From contig NZ_QHKM01000009.1 in assembly GCF_003258365.1 (NCBI RefSeq), forward strand, positions 105,423 to 169,422: a stretch of DNA of 64,000 bases, written 5' to 3'. Positions 8,852-16,528 of the stretch are shown here, piece by piece. The stretch is from Hymenobacter edaphi (GTDB lineage: Bacteria; Bacteroidota; Bacteroidia; Cytophagales; Hymenobacteraceae). The notes beneath the pieces were generated by a model. The model was not told the DNA's origin. It saw nothing but the letters and a program-made list of their open reading frames with translations, and ran no database searches. A program made the translations under genes and the position numbers. The first letter of the stretch is position 1. Each line of letters begins with the position of its first letter.

Positions 8852-10180
8852 ATGTCTTCCCCTGCTGTGCTGGCTCCCGCGCCCGCCGCGGCTCCGGCCG
8901 CCCCCGCTTCCTTTGCCGCCCGCTACGCCGCCGTGCGGGCCCAGACCGCGGCCCTCTGCCGCCCGCTGCTGCCCGAAGACACCGTGGTGCAGCCCGTTAT
9001 CGACGTGAGCCCGCCCAAGTGGCACCTGGCGCACACCACCTGGTTTTTCGAAACCTTCCTGCTCCAGGAGCACCTGCCCGGCTACGAGCGGTTTCACCCG
9101 CAGTACGCCTACCTGTTCAACTCCTACTACAACTCGCTCGGCTCGCGCGTGAACCGGGCCGACCGCGGCACCCTCTCGCGCCCGGCCCTGGCCGACGTGT
9201 ACCGCTACCGCACCTACGTCGACGAGCACATGCAGCGCCTGCTGGCTGGCGCCGACGAAGCCCGCTTCGCCGAAGTGCTGGAGCTGGGGCTGCAGCACGA
9301 GCAGCAGCACCAGGAGCTGCTGGTCACCGACATCAAGTACATCCTGAGCACCAACCCGCTGGCGCCCTCGTACTTCGGTGCCGACAATCCCGCCCCGGCC
9401 CCGCAGCCCGCCCTGCCGGCGGCCAGCTGGCTGCCCGTGCCCGGTGGGGTGGGCCGCATCGGCTTTCAGCCCGAGGCCGGCGACGCGCCGGGCTTCTGCT
9501 TCGACAACGAGCTGGACGCGCACCCGGTGTACGTGGCCCCGTTTGAGCTGCAGAACCGCCTCGTGACCAACGCCGAGTACCTGGCCTTCGTGGAAGCGGG
9601 CGGCTACCAGGATTTCCGCTACTGGCTGGGCGAAGGCTGGGACCGGGTGCAGACCGAGGGCTGGCAGGCCCCGCTGTACTGGGTGCGCCCCGAGGCTGCG
9701 GGCGGGGCGTGGCAGCGCTTCAGCCACCACGGCCTGCAGCCACTCGACCCGGCCGCGCCCGTCACCCACATCAGCTTCTACGAGGCCGACGCCTACGCCC
9801 ACTGGGCCGGCGCCCGCCTGCCCACCGAGCCCGAATGGGAGCTGGCAGCCCGGCACTTCGGGGCCGAAGCAGCCGGCGGCAACTTCGTGGAAAGCCAGCG
9901 CTACGACCCTGCCCCGCTGCCCGCCGACGCCGACCCGGCCCGCTGCCACCAGCTGCTCGGCGACTGTTGGGAGTGGACGTACTCGGCCTACCACCCCTAC
10001 CCCGGCTACCGCAAGGCCGCCGGCGCCCTGGGCGAGTACAACGGCAAGTTTATGATCAACCAGCTGGTGCTGCGCGGCGGCTCCTGCGCTACGCCCGAAA
10101 GCCACATTCGCCTCAGCTACCGCAACTTCTTCCACGCCGACAAGCGCTGGCAGTACACCGGCATCCGCCTGGCACGGTAA
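8852..10180 (+). CDS. egtB: Ergothioneine biosynthesis protein EgtB (sulfoxide synthase)
   Basis: 442 residues from the ATG at 8852. The N-terminal DinB-like domain has WHLAHTTWFFETFLL (residues 57-71) and LQHEQQHQE with H149 and H153, the non-heme iron ligands of EgtB. The C-terminal half is a formylglycine-generating-enzyme-like domain (PVPGGVGRIGF, RLPTEPEWELAAR, LRGGSCATPE, YRNFFHADKRWQYTGIRLAR). EgtB joins hercynine with a thiol donor (gamma-glutamylcysteine or cysteine) using oxygen. egtD follows 75 bases downstream, so the two core steps of ergothioneine synthesis are together; the lyase and any EgtA or EgtC are not in this window. A heptamer array begins 4 bases after the stop. Confidence 0.95.
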   Translation: MSSPAVLAPAPAAAPAAPASFAARYAAVRAQTAALCRPLLPEDTVVQPVIDVSPPKWHLAHTTWFFETFLLQEHLPGYERFHPQYAYLFNSYYNSLGSRVNRADRGTLSRPALADVYRYRTYVDEHMQRLLAGADEARFAEVLELGLQHEQQHQELLVTDIKYILSTNPLAPSYFGADNPAPAPQPALPAASWLPVPGGVGRIGFQPEAGDAPGFCFDNELDAHPVYVAPFELQNRLVTNAEYLAFVEAGGYQDFRYWLGEGWDRVQTEGWQAPLYWVRPEAAGGAWQRFSHHGLQPLDPAAPVTHISFYEADAYAHWAGARLPTEPEWELAARHFGAEAAGGNFVESQRYDPAPLPADADPARCHQLLGDCWEWTYSAYHPYPGYRKAAGALGEYNGKFMINQLVLRGGSCATPESHIRLSYRNFFHADKRWQYTGIRLAR

Positions 10181-10184
10181 CGCG

Positions 10185-10212
10185 TTTTTCGTTTTTTGTT
10201 GTCCGTTTTTCG
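10185..10212 (+). repeat. Heptamer array (TTTTTCG-type, 4 units), left arm
   Basis: Four consecutive 7-bp units (TTTTTCG, TTTTTTG, TTGTCCG, TTTTTCG) start 4 bases after the egtB stop. They match the reverse complement of the CGAACAA units at 10329-10363, so the two arrays form a degenerate inverted pair. Confidence 0.65.
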
Positions 10213-10255
10213 GAGCCGGCCTCTCCCGCTGGCTTCGACATTCTTTTCCTGCCTT

Positions 10256-11299
10256 ATGGCCCTTTCCCTCCCCGACCAAACCATTACCTCGCAGCCCGCA
10301 TTACCTTCCGAATCCAACGATTCGGAACCGAACAACGCACAACGAACAACGAACAACGAACTAGCCGCCCACGTGCTGGCGGGCCTCACGCGGCAGCCCC
10401 GCGCCCTCTCGTCGATGTACTTCTACGACGCGGTGGGCAGCGAGCTGTTTCAGCAGATCATGGCCCTGCCGGAGTACTACCCCACCCGCACCGAGTTTGG
10501 CCTGCTCACCCGGCACCGCGCCGCCATTGCGGCGGCTCTCACCTCCGCCGACGGGCAGCCCCTGCACCTGCTGGAGCTGGGCGCCGGCGACGGGCTCAAA
10601 ACCAAAATCCTGCTGCGCGAGCTGCTGGCCGCCGGCACCGATTTCACCTACGCCCCCGTCGATATTTCGCCCACGGCTTTGGAAGGCCTGGCCGCCAGCC
10701 TGCGCACCGAGCTGCCCGCCCTGCGCGTGCAGCCCTTGGTGGCCGAGTACACCGCCGCACTGGCGGGCCTGCGCGGGCAGCCCGGGCGCAAGGCCGTCCT
10801 CTTCCTGGGCTCCAACATCGGCAACTTCCCGCCCGAGGCCCGCCAGCAGTTCCTCGGGGCCCTGGCCGCCCAGCTCGGGCCCGACGACCGGCTGCTCTTC
10901 GGCTTCGACCTGCGCAAGGACCCGCGGCAGATCCGGGCGGCCTACGACGACGGGCAGGGCGTGACGGCGGCCTTCAACCTGAACCTGCTCACCCGCCTCA
11001 ACCGCGAGCTGCAGGCCGACTTCGACCTCGCGGCCTGGGAGCATTTCGCCGACTACGACCCGCAGACCGGGGCCATGCGTTCCTTCCTCGTCAGCCGCCG
11101 GGCCCAGCAGGTGCATATCGGCGCCCTCGGCCGCAGCTTCGACGTTGAGGCCTGGGAAGCCATTCACACCGAAAACTCCTACAAGTTCAGCCTGCCGCAG
11201 ATCGAGCAGCTGGCTGCCGCCGCCGGGCTGCGCGTGCTCACCGCCTTCGAGGACGAGCAGCAGTGGTTTGCCGACGTGCTGCTGGCGCCCCAGCCCTAA
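10256..11299 (+). CDS. egtD: L-histidine N-alpha-methyltransferase EgtD
   Basis: 347 residues from the ATG at 10256. The core matches EgtD: RALSSMYFYDAVGSELFQ, LPEYYPTRTE, the SAM-binding LLELGAGDGLKT (near residue 105), then FLGSNIGNFPP and the C-terminal ENSYKFS. EgtD trimethylates histidine to hercynine, the substrate of EgtB. The first 38 or so residues are odd: they are encoded by a spacer-like sequence containing a heptamer array (10329-10363), read as NNAQRTTNNE. An in-frame GTG at 10373, just after the array, would give a 308-residue protein closer to the core, but would remove an N-terminal helix expected in the family. The start is therefore uncertain. Confidence 0.93.
   Translation: MALSLPDQTITSQPALPSESNDSEPNNAQRTTNNELAAHVLAGLTRQPRALSSMYFYDAVGSELFQQIMALPEYYPTRTEFGLLTRHRAAIAAALTSADGQPLHLLELGAGDGLKTKILLRELLAAGTDFTYAPVDISPTALEGLAASLRTELPALRVQPLVAEYTAALAGLRGQPGRKAVLFLGSNIGNFPPEARQQFLGALAAQLGPDDRLLFGFDLRKDPRQIRAAYDDGQGVTAAFNLNLLTRLNRELQADFDLAAWEHFADYDPQTGAMRSFLVSRRAQQVHIGALGRSFDVEAWEAIHTENSYKFSLPQIEQLAAAAGLRVLTAFEDEQQWFADVLLAPQP
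10306..10363 (+). repeat. 9-bp hairpin and CGAACAA heptamer array inside the egtD 5' end
   Basis: TTCCGAATC (10306-10314) pairs perfectly with GATTCGGAA (10319-10327). Directly after come five 7-bp units, CGAACAA, CGCACAA, CGAACAA, CGAACAA and CGAACTA (10329-10363). This is the right arm of the pair with 10185-10212. Confidence 0.7.
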
Positions 11300-11301
11300 G
11301 C

Positions 11302-11344
11302 GCACGGGCGCCGGCCGCGTAGCTCGTACGCGGCCGGCGCCCGT
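11302..11344. terminator. 19-bp perfect hairpin between egtD and a convergent lipoprotein gene
   Basis: The arms 11302-11320 and 11326-11344 are exactly complementary (CACGGGCGCC... and ...GGCGCCCGTG) with loop GCTCG, 2 bases past the egtD stop. The genes on both sides converge here, so it can serve both. There is no T-run. Confidence 0.6.
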
Positions 11345-11383
11345 GGCCGGCCGAGTCCGCCGTTTCCCACTGGCGGCTCGCTG

Positions 11384-11983
11384 CTAATACCGCCCGACGG
11401 TGGACGAAATCGTGTTGTAATGCTGGCACAGCAGGGCGTAGCCGGCCATGTTCAGGTCGCCCGAGCCGGGCTCCACGTATTTCAGGCTTCCGTCCGTATT
11501 CTGCTCGGTCCACAGCTGGCTGATGCTCGTCAGATACCCCCTGATCTGGTTGAATTTGCGGGTATCGGCGTTTATCACGACTTCGTAATAGGTATCCAGC
11601 ACCACGGCCGCCCCGCCGCCCCGGCCCACCAGCGAGGGGTAAAACGAGAAGACATCGGGGGTATGCTGCAGCGTCCGCACGTCGAAGGTGAAGGTGGTGG
11701 CTTGCAGGAACGCGGCATCCGGCCGGCTTAGCCCGCCGCCCACCTGGTCCAGCACCGCGGTAGCCTTCAGCGTGCCGTCGATAACAAACGTATTCACCCG
11801 TAGCGTGGCCGTAAACGGCAGCGCGTTGTAGGTCCCCGCTACGCGGACCTCAATCCCACGTTCCTTGCTCACGCCGTCCTGAACAGAAGTGAGGCTCTGC
11901 TCGGGCAGCACTGTTGCCTTGTCACACCCGGTGGCAAAAAACAAACTCCCAATGACCAGCATGATGTACGATATTTTTTTCAT
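11384..11983 (-). CDS. Lipoprotein of unknown function
   Basis: 199 residues with a clear lipoprotein signal: MKKISYIMLVIGSLFFATGC, cysteine at about residue 20. The mature part (PEQSLTSVQDGVSKERGIEVRVAGTYNALP) looks like a beta-rich surface or periplasmic domain; I do not recognise the family. The gene is preceded by the most AT-rich stretch in the window (about 12000-12230), unlike its GC-rich neighbours, so acquisition by transfer is possible. It converges on egtD with a strong hairpin between. Confidence 0.75.
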   Translation of the reverse strand: MKKISYIMLVIGSLFFATGCDKATVLPEQSLTSVQDGVSKERGIEVRVAGTYNALPFTATLRVNTFVIDGTLKATAVLDQVGGGLSRPDAAFLQATTFTFDVRTLQHTPDVFSFYPSLVGRGGGAAVVLDTYYEVVINADTRKFNQIRGYLTSISQLWTEQNTDGSLKYVEPGSGDLNMAGYALLCQHYNTISSTVGRY

Positions 11984-12437
11984 GACTGCGAGGGGTTTAG
12001 AAGTGAATTCACCAAAACAAATTCTAATTTTTTATCAATATCATTTCAGAACAACAGCATCTATTTTATCAAATATGCCACCCAATTAAATAATTTATAT
12101 TATTGATATACAGGACTTTATACGAATAAATATTTAGTATAGTATCTATATCAAAGGCAACATTCCGCGCATTATCCAGTCCCTATTCCCGGAAATAATT
12201 ATTCCACCCGGTAATCCTCCTAGCTACTCATTGCTAACGCCCGCCGCACCAGGGTTTTCAGGGGCTTGCCGGCTTCCTGCTGCGTTGCTATCATCCGGGC
12301 TGGCTGCAATGCGCTGCCCTCGCAGCGCTGGCACCAGACTTTGCGGGTACGACGGGGCAGTACCGGCGTTCTGGGGAGCATCCCGAGGCGGCCGGGGCAG
12401 TTCCGTTACCTTTGCGCCCCCTTTTTTCGTTCCGCTT
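11984..12437. other. 454-base spacer with an AT-rich island
   Basis: About 12000-12230 is very AT-rich (runs such as AATTTTTTATCAATATC and AATAAATATTTAGTATAG) in an otherwise GC-rich window. I see no open frame in it on either strand. It most likely contains the promoter and control region of the lipoprotein gene (minus). The right part, 12230-12437, is ordinary GC-rich sequence ending in the promoter box of the MATE gene. Confidence 0.6.
12407..12414 (+). promoter_or_regulatory. Bacteroidota -7 box of the MATE gene
   Basis: TACCTTTG fits the TAnnTTTG consensus; the ATG is 23 bases downstream (12438). This supports the chosen start over the longer open frame. I see no clear -33 TTG at the right distance. 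Confidence 0.6.
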
Positions 12438-13811
12438 ATGGCCCTGGCCGACCTCCGCCCGCACTTTCGTCCCACCATCCTGCTGGCCTACCCGGTGGTG
12501 CTCAGCCAGCTCGGCCACGTGATGGTCAACGTCGTGGACAGCGTGGTGGTGGGCCACACCGGCACGGTGCCGCTGGCGGCCGTGTCGCTGGGCGTGAGCG
12601 TGGTGACGGTGCTCATGGTGCTGGGCCTGGGCCTCTCGATGGGCATCACCCCGCTGGTGGCCGCCGCCGACGGGCAGCGCGACGTGCCCCGCATCGGGCA
12701 GCTGCTGGCGGGCGGGGTGCTGCAGTGCGCCGCCGCGGGCCTGCTGCTGACGGCCGCGGGCTGGGCCCTGGTGCCGCTGCTGCGCTACCTGAACCAGCCG
12801 CCGGCCGTGGTGGCCCTGGCCGCGCCCTGGATTCGGGTGATGCTGCTCTCGCTGATTCCGCTGATGGTATTTCAGGGCTTTCGGCAGTTTGCCGAGGGGC
12901 TGGGCCTCACGCGGCAGGCCATGCAGCTCTCCATTCTGGCCAACGTGGTCAACGCCGTGCTCTGCTACGCCCTCGTGTACGGCAAGCTGGGCGCCCCGCA
13001 CCTGGGCATGATGGGCGCCGCCTGGGCCACCCTCACTGCCCGCACGCTGATGGCCCTGCTGATGGCGGGCTACGTGCTGCGCGCCCCGCGCCTGCAGCCC
13101 TACCGCGACACCATCGGCCGCTGGCGCTTCGATGCGCCCACCCAGCGCCGCCTGCTCGACTTGGGCCTGCCCATCGGTGCGCAGATGGTGTTCGAGGTCG
13201 GGGCCTTCAGCGTGTCGGCCATCATGGCCGGCTGGCTGGGCGCCACCGTGCAGGCCGCCCACCAGATTGCCATCAACGTGGCCTCCGTCACCTACATGGC
13301 GGCCAGCGGCATCAGCACGGCCGCCACCATCCGGGTGGGCCGGCAGCGCGGGCTCGGCGACGCGGCGGGCGCCCGGCGGGCGGGCTTTGCGGCCTACGTG
13401 CTCACGTTCGGTTTTATGGCCGGCATGGGGCTGCTGCTGGTGCTCGGCCGGCATTTCATTCCGCAGCTCTACAACACCGACCCGGCCGTGGTGGCCCAGG
13501 CGGCCACGCTGCTGCTCATTGCGGCCCTGTTTCAAGTATCCGACGGGCTGCAGGTGGTGGGGCTCGGAGCCCTGCGCGGGCTCGAAGACGTAAAAATCCC
13601 GTCCTTGGTGGCGCTGCTGGCCTACTGGGTGCTGGCCCTGCCCCTGAGCTACGCGCTGGGCTTCGGCCTGGGCTGGGGGGCGGGCGGCGTCTGGTTGGGG
13701 CTGCTGGCGGGCCTATCGGCCGTGGCGGTGGTGCTGCTGCGGCGGTTTGAGCGCGAAACCCACCGCCCGGGCCTGCCGGGGCCCGAGCAATTGAACGAAA
13801 CCGCCGGGTAG
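12438..13811 (+). CDS. MATE family multidrug efflux transporter
   Basis: 457 residues from the ATG at 12438, typical for NorM-like MATE proteins. About twelve hydrophobic helices are visible, with the two-fold internal repeat typical of MATE: LAYPVVLSQLGHVMVNVVDSVVVGHTGTVPLAA near the start and LGLPIGAQMVFEVGAFSVSAIMAGWLGATVQAAHQIA in the second half. It exports cationic drugs or toxic metabolites in exchange for sodium or protons across the inner membrane. Single gene with its own promoter box; the DUF922 gene follows 50 bases later and could be cotranscribed. Confidence 0.92.
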   Translation: MALADLRPHFRPTILLAYPVVLSQLGHVMVNVVDSVVVGHTGTVPLAAVSLGVSVVTVLMVLGLGLSMGITPLVAAADGQRDVPRIGQLLAGGVLQCAAAGLLLTAAGWALVPLLRYLNQPPAVVALAAPWIRVMLLSLIPLMVFQGFRQFAEGLGLTRQAMQLSILANVVNAVLCYALVYGKLGAPHLGMMGAAWATLTARTLMALLMAGYVLRAPRLQPYRDTIGRWRFDAPTQRRLLDLGLPIGAQMVFEVGAFSVSAIMAGWLGATVQAAHQIAINVASVTYMAASGISTAATIRVGRQRGLGDAAGARRAGFAAYVLTFGFMAGMGLLLVLGRHFIPQLYNTDPAVVAQAATLLLIAALFQVSDGLQVVGLGALRGLEDVKIPSLVALLAYWVLALPLSYALGFGLGWGAGGVWLGLLAGLSAVAVVLLRRFERETHRPGLPGPEQLNETAG

Positions 13812-13861
13812 CGGCGTTGCATCGGCAGGCTACGTAGTTTCGCTTTTTCTGGTTGCGCTTT

Positions 13862-14485
13862 ATGCTCGATTTTCTGCTCCTGCCCCTGTTCCTGCACGTG
13901 TTGCCCCTGGGCGCCCCGGAGGCCCCGCGCCCGGCCGCTGCCGTCGTTCGACAAACTCCTGCCCCCGCCAAGGAGCTGCTGACCTGGTCGGCCAGCCGGC
14001 CGCTGACCTGGGCCGACTTCAAAGGGCGCCCTAATACCGGCGACCCGCTGCACGCGCTGACCACGGCCAACATCGGGGCGCAAATCGGCTGCCAGGACTA
14101 CGTGTTTTCGGCCAACGTGCAGGCCACCTTCACGCCCACCGAATCGTGGGTGAAGTCGCCGCACACCGAATCGGCGGCTCTGCTGCACCACGAGCAGGTG
14201 CATTTCGACCTGACGGAGGTGCACGCCCGGCAGTTGCGCCAGAAGCTGAAGACGCTCAAGTTCGACTGCGAGCATCTGCAGCCGGCCTTCAACAACGTGA
14301 TGAAGGTGGCCATTGCCAACTGGCAGCGCGAACAGCAGCGCTACGACGTGGACACCAACCACGGGCTGAACCTGATCAAGCAGAAAACCTGGGACGACCA
14401 GGTGTTGCAGCGCCTCACCGCCCTGCAGGCCTACGCCGCTCCGGCACCCGCCGCGGCCGGCACGGCTTCGTCGTCGGGGCAATAG
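13862..14485 (+). CDS. DUF922 family putative secreted zinc protease
   Basis: 207 residues from the ATG at 13862, starting with a signal peptide (MLDFLLLPLFLHVLPLGAPEA). The key motif is LLHHEQVHFDLTEVHAR, an HExxH zinc site (HEQVH) typical of DUF922, a group described as secreted zinc-dependent proteases; LTWADFKGRP upstream of it is also characteristic. Activity is not proven for the family. A TTG three codons upstream is possible but less likely. It follows the MATE gene on the same strand at a short distance. Confidence 0.75.
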   Translation: MLDFLLLPLFLHVLPLGAPEAPRPAAAVVRQTPAPAKELLTWSASRPLTWADFKGRPNTGDPLHALTTANIGAQIGCQDYVFSANVQATFTPTESWVKSPHTESAALLHHEQVHFDLTEVHARQLRQKLKTLKFDCEHLQPAFNNVMKVAIANWQREQQRYDVDTNHGLNLIKQKTWDDQVLQRLTALQAYAAPAPAAAGTASSSGQ

Positions 14486-14758
14486 AGTCGCCCGTCATCC
14501 TCTTCTGGCGTACGCACAGCGAAGCGCCGGGCGACGAAGTCAAGCACCTTTCTTGCCGCCCGCCCCAACCGACAAGCGCAGCTACCCACGCCCCATCGTC
14601 CGGGCTGGGGGCTGCGCTTCGGCGTTACTATTGCCCCTGTAAAACGTCCGTACTTCGTACGACGCGGCGGGTGGCGGATTGGAGGCCGGTCCTTGCCCAC
14701 GCCGACCGGCGGTTCGCTGCGCCCCAGGGTAACCGATGGTACTGGAGGCGCCGGCGCG

Positions 14759-14766
14759 TACCTTGC
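14759..14766 (+). promoter_or_regulatory. Near-consensus -7 box abutting the csaA start
   Basis: TACCTTGC is one base off TAnnTTTG, and the ATG at 14771 begins only 4 bases after it, so transcription would start at about the start codon (leaderless). Confidence 0.45.
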
Positions 14767-14770
14767 GCCC

Positions 14771-15121
14771 ATGCCTGAACCCACTGCCTCCATCACCTGG
14801 GCCGACTTTGAGCGCGTAGACCTGCGCGTGGGCACCATCGTCGACGCCCAGCCTTTTCCCGAAGCCCGCAAACCGGCTATCCGCCTCGTCATCGACCTGG
14901 GCCCCGAGCTGGGGCTGAAAAAATCCAGCGCCCAGCTGACGGCCCTCTACACGCCCGACACCCTGCTGGGCCGGCAGGTGCTGTGCGTGGTCAATTTTCC
15001 GCCCCGCCAGATCGGGCCCATGCGCTCCGAAGTGCTGGTCACGGGCGCCGCCGACGCCGAAGGCCGCATCGTGCTGGCCTCGTTTGCCGGCCCGTTGCCC
15101 AACGGCAGCCGGCTGATCTAG
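14771..15121 (+). CDS. csaA: CsaA-type tRNA-binding domain protein
   Basis: 116 residues from the ATG at 14771. It matches Bacillus CsaA over its whole length: FERVDLRVGTIVDAQPFPEARKPA, LGLKKSSAQLT, VVNFPPRQIGPMRSEVLV and the end PNGSRL. The family is a dimeric OB-fold like the C-terminal domain of MetRS and EMAP-II; in Bacillus it has chaperone and export-related activity and binds peptides, and the fold binds tRNA. It stands alone, with a 285-base spacer upstream in which I see nothing but the promoter box next to the ATG. Confidence 0.9.
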   Translation: MPEPTASITWADFERVDLRVGTIVDAQPFPEARKPAIRLVIDLGPELGLKKSSAQLTALYTPDTLLGRQVLCVVNFPPRQIGPMRSEVLVTGAADAEGRIVLASFAGPLPNGSRLI

Positions 15122-15194
15122 CGCGCACGGCCGGGGCCCGGCATCGTCGACCGCCGAGCATTCCGCCGTCGGCGCCCGACTTCGCCGCAGGGCT

Positions 15195-15557
15195 TTAGGG
15201 CGTGGGCGGCAGCTTGGCCTGGCGCATGCTGATGCTGTCGACCACGGTGGCGTAGATTTCCTCCAGGTCTTTGCCGTGGGTGGCGTAGTAGCGCATGCTC
15301 TCCCGGAAGGCCGCCTCATCGGTGTCGTGGCGCCAGTACACGCCTTTAACCTGCTCGCGAAACAGCGCCCGGGCCGAATCGTGGGGCAGGCGCGAGGCCT
15401 CCACGCGGGCTTCGGTCACGTGCATATCCACCAGCAGGCTCACCAGCTGCGCACGGGGCAGCAGCTTGGCGGGCGGCACTTGTTCTTCGGGCCGCTCGCA
15501 CTGACTCAGCAGCACGGGCGCCAGGGCCAGCAGGGCGATACGCAGCAGGTTCTTCAC
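15195..15557 (-). CDS. DUF4296 lipoprotein
   Basis: 120 residues with GTG start at 15557 (MKNLLRIALLALAPVLLSQC, lipobox cysteine at residue 20). The mature domain (RAQLVSLLVDMHVTEARVE, then YWRHDTDEAAFRESMRYYATHGKDLEEIYATVVDSI) has the helical pattern of DUF4296, a small Bacteroidota-only lipoprotein family of unknown role. The GTG start is supported by an exact TAnnTTTG box only 4 bases upstream, which would give a leaderless message. It is divergent from the DUF58 gene, with a 50-base shared spacer. Confidence 0.85.
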   Translation of the reverse strand: MKNLLRIALLALAPVLLSQCERPEEQVPPAKLLPRAQLVSLLVDMHVTEARVEASRLPHDSARALFREQVKGVYWRHDTDEAAFRESMRYYATHGKDLEEIYATVVDSISMRQAKLPPTP

Positions 15558-15561
15558 CCCG

Positions 15562-15569
15562 CAAAAATA
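15562..15569 (-). promoter_or_regulatory. Exact TAnnTTTG box abutting the DUF4296 GTG start
   Basis: On the minus strand the sequence is TATTTTTG, then CGGG, then the GTG start codon. With Bacteroidota spacing the transcript would begin at about the start codon. Confidence 0.55.
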
Positions 15570-15607
15570 GCACTTGCCGGCCGTACCGTTATTTTAGCCG
15601 CCCCGCC

Positions 15608-16528
15608 ATGTCCACTTCCGCCCCCGATACCTCCCTGCAGGCCATTCTGCGCCGTCTGCGCCAGCTCGAAATCCGCATCCGCAAGGTGGTGGACGCCCAG
15701 CTGCAGGGCGACTTCCACTCCGTGTTCAAGGGCACCGGGCTGGAATTCGACGACGTGCGCCAGTACCAGTACGGCGACGAAGTGCGGGCCATCGACTGGG
15801 CCGTATCGGCCAAGGGCCACGGCACTTTCGTCAAGACCTACAAGGAGGAGCGGGAGCAGTCGGTGGTGCTGCTGCTCGACGTGAGCCGCTCCCAGCAGGT
15901 GGGCGCCGCGGGCCGCCGCAAGCTCGACGTAGCCCGCGAAATCTGCGGCATCCTAGCCCTGTCGGCCGCCCGGCAGGACGCGCAGCTCGGCGTGCTGGCT
16001 TTTTCCGATCAGAAGGAGCTGTTCCTGCCCGCCGGCAAGGGCATCCGCCACGCTTACGCGCTCATCAAGGCCATTTTCGGCCTGCAGCCGCAGAGCCCGG
16101 GCACCAACGTGGCCGCCGGCATCCGGCAGGCGCTGGGGTTGCTCAAGCGGCGCAGCCTGGTGCTGCTGCTCTCCGACTTCATCGACACCGACTACGAGCG
16201 GGAGCTGACCATGCTGGCCCGCAAGCACGACCTGATCGTGGTGCAGCTGCTCGACCGGCGCGAGCAGGAGTTTCCGCCCCTGGGCATCGTGCCGCTGCGC
16301 GACCAGGAAACCGGCCGCACCGTGTGGGTGAACACGTCCTCCAAGGCCTGGCGCGACCGGTACCGCGCCACCTACGAGCTGAACCGGGAGCAAATCGGCC
16401 AGATCTGCCGCCGCCACCGCACCTCCTTTCTCAGCATTGCCACCGACGTGGATTACCTGCCGCAGCTGGTGAGTTTGTTCCGCCTGCGCCAGCGCCGCGG
16501 CCCCACCCCCCAAGCCCCCGCCGCGTGA
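15608..16528 (+). CDS. DUF58 domain protein (Bat/MoxR-associated, vWA-like)
   Basis: 306 residues. The DUF58 signature is clear: EFDDVRQYQYGDEVRAIDWAVSAK near residue 45, then a vWA-like fold with LLLDVSRSQQVG in place of a full MIDAS, and LVLLLSDFIDTDY. DUF58 proteins are normally encoded next to a MoxR AAA ATPase and vWA proteins (BatA/BatB) and are thought to act with them in stress tolerance or assembly of envelope complexes. Here the next gene overlaps by 4 bases (GTGA), but no moxR precedes it in the window. A second DUF58 gene is at 32750-33676. Confidence 0.88.
   Translation: MSTSAPDTSLQAILRRLRQLEIRIRKVVDAQLQGDFHSVFKGTGLEFDDVRQYQYGDEVRAIDWAVSAKGHGTFVKTYKEEREQSVVLLLDVSRSQQVGAAGRRKLDVAREICGILALSAARQDAQLGVLAFSDQKELFLPAGKGIRHAYALIKAIFGLQPQSPGTNVAAGIRQALGLLKRRSLVLLLSDFIDTDYERELTMLARKHDLIVVQLLDRREQEFPPLGIVPLRDQETGRTVWVNTSSKAWRDRYRATYELNREQIGQICRRHRTSFLSIATDVDYLPQLVSLFRLRQRRGPTPQAPAA

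Noticed and set aside
8765..10279. 504-codon minus-strand frame opposite egtB
   Set aside because: Histidine- and valine-rich shadow of the GC-rich egtB gene without recognisable domains.
12291..13535. 414-codon minus-strand frame opposite the MATE gene
   Set aside because: Shadow frame; no hydrophobic pattern or motif.
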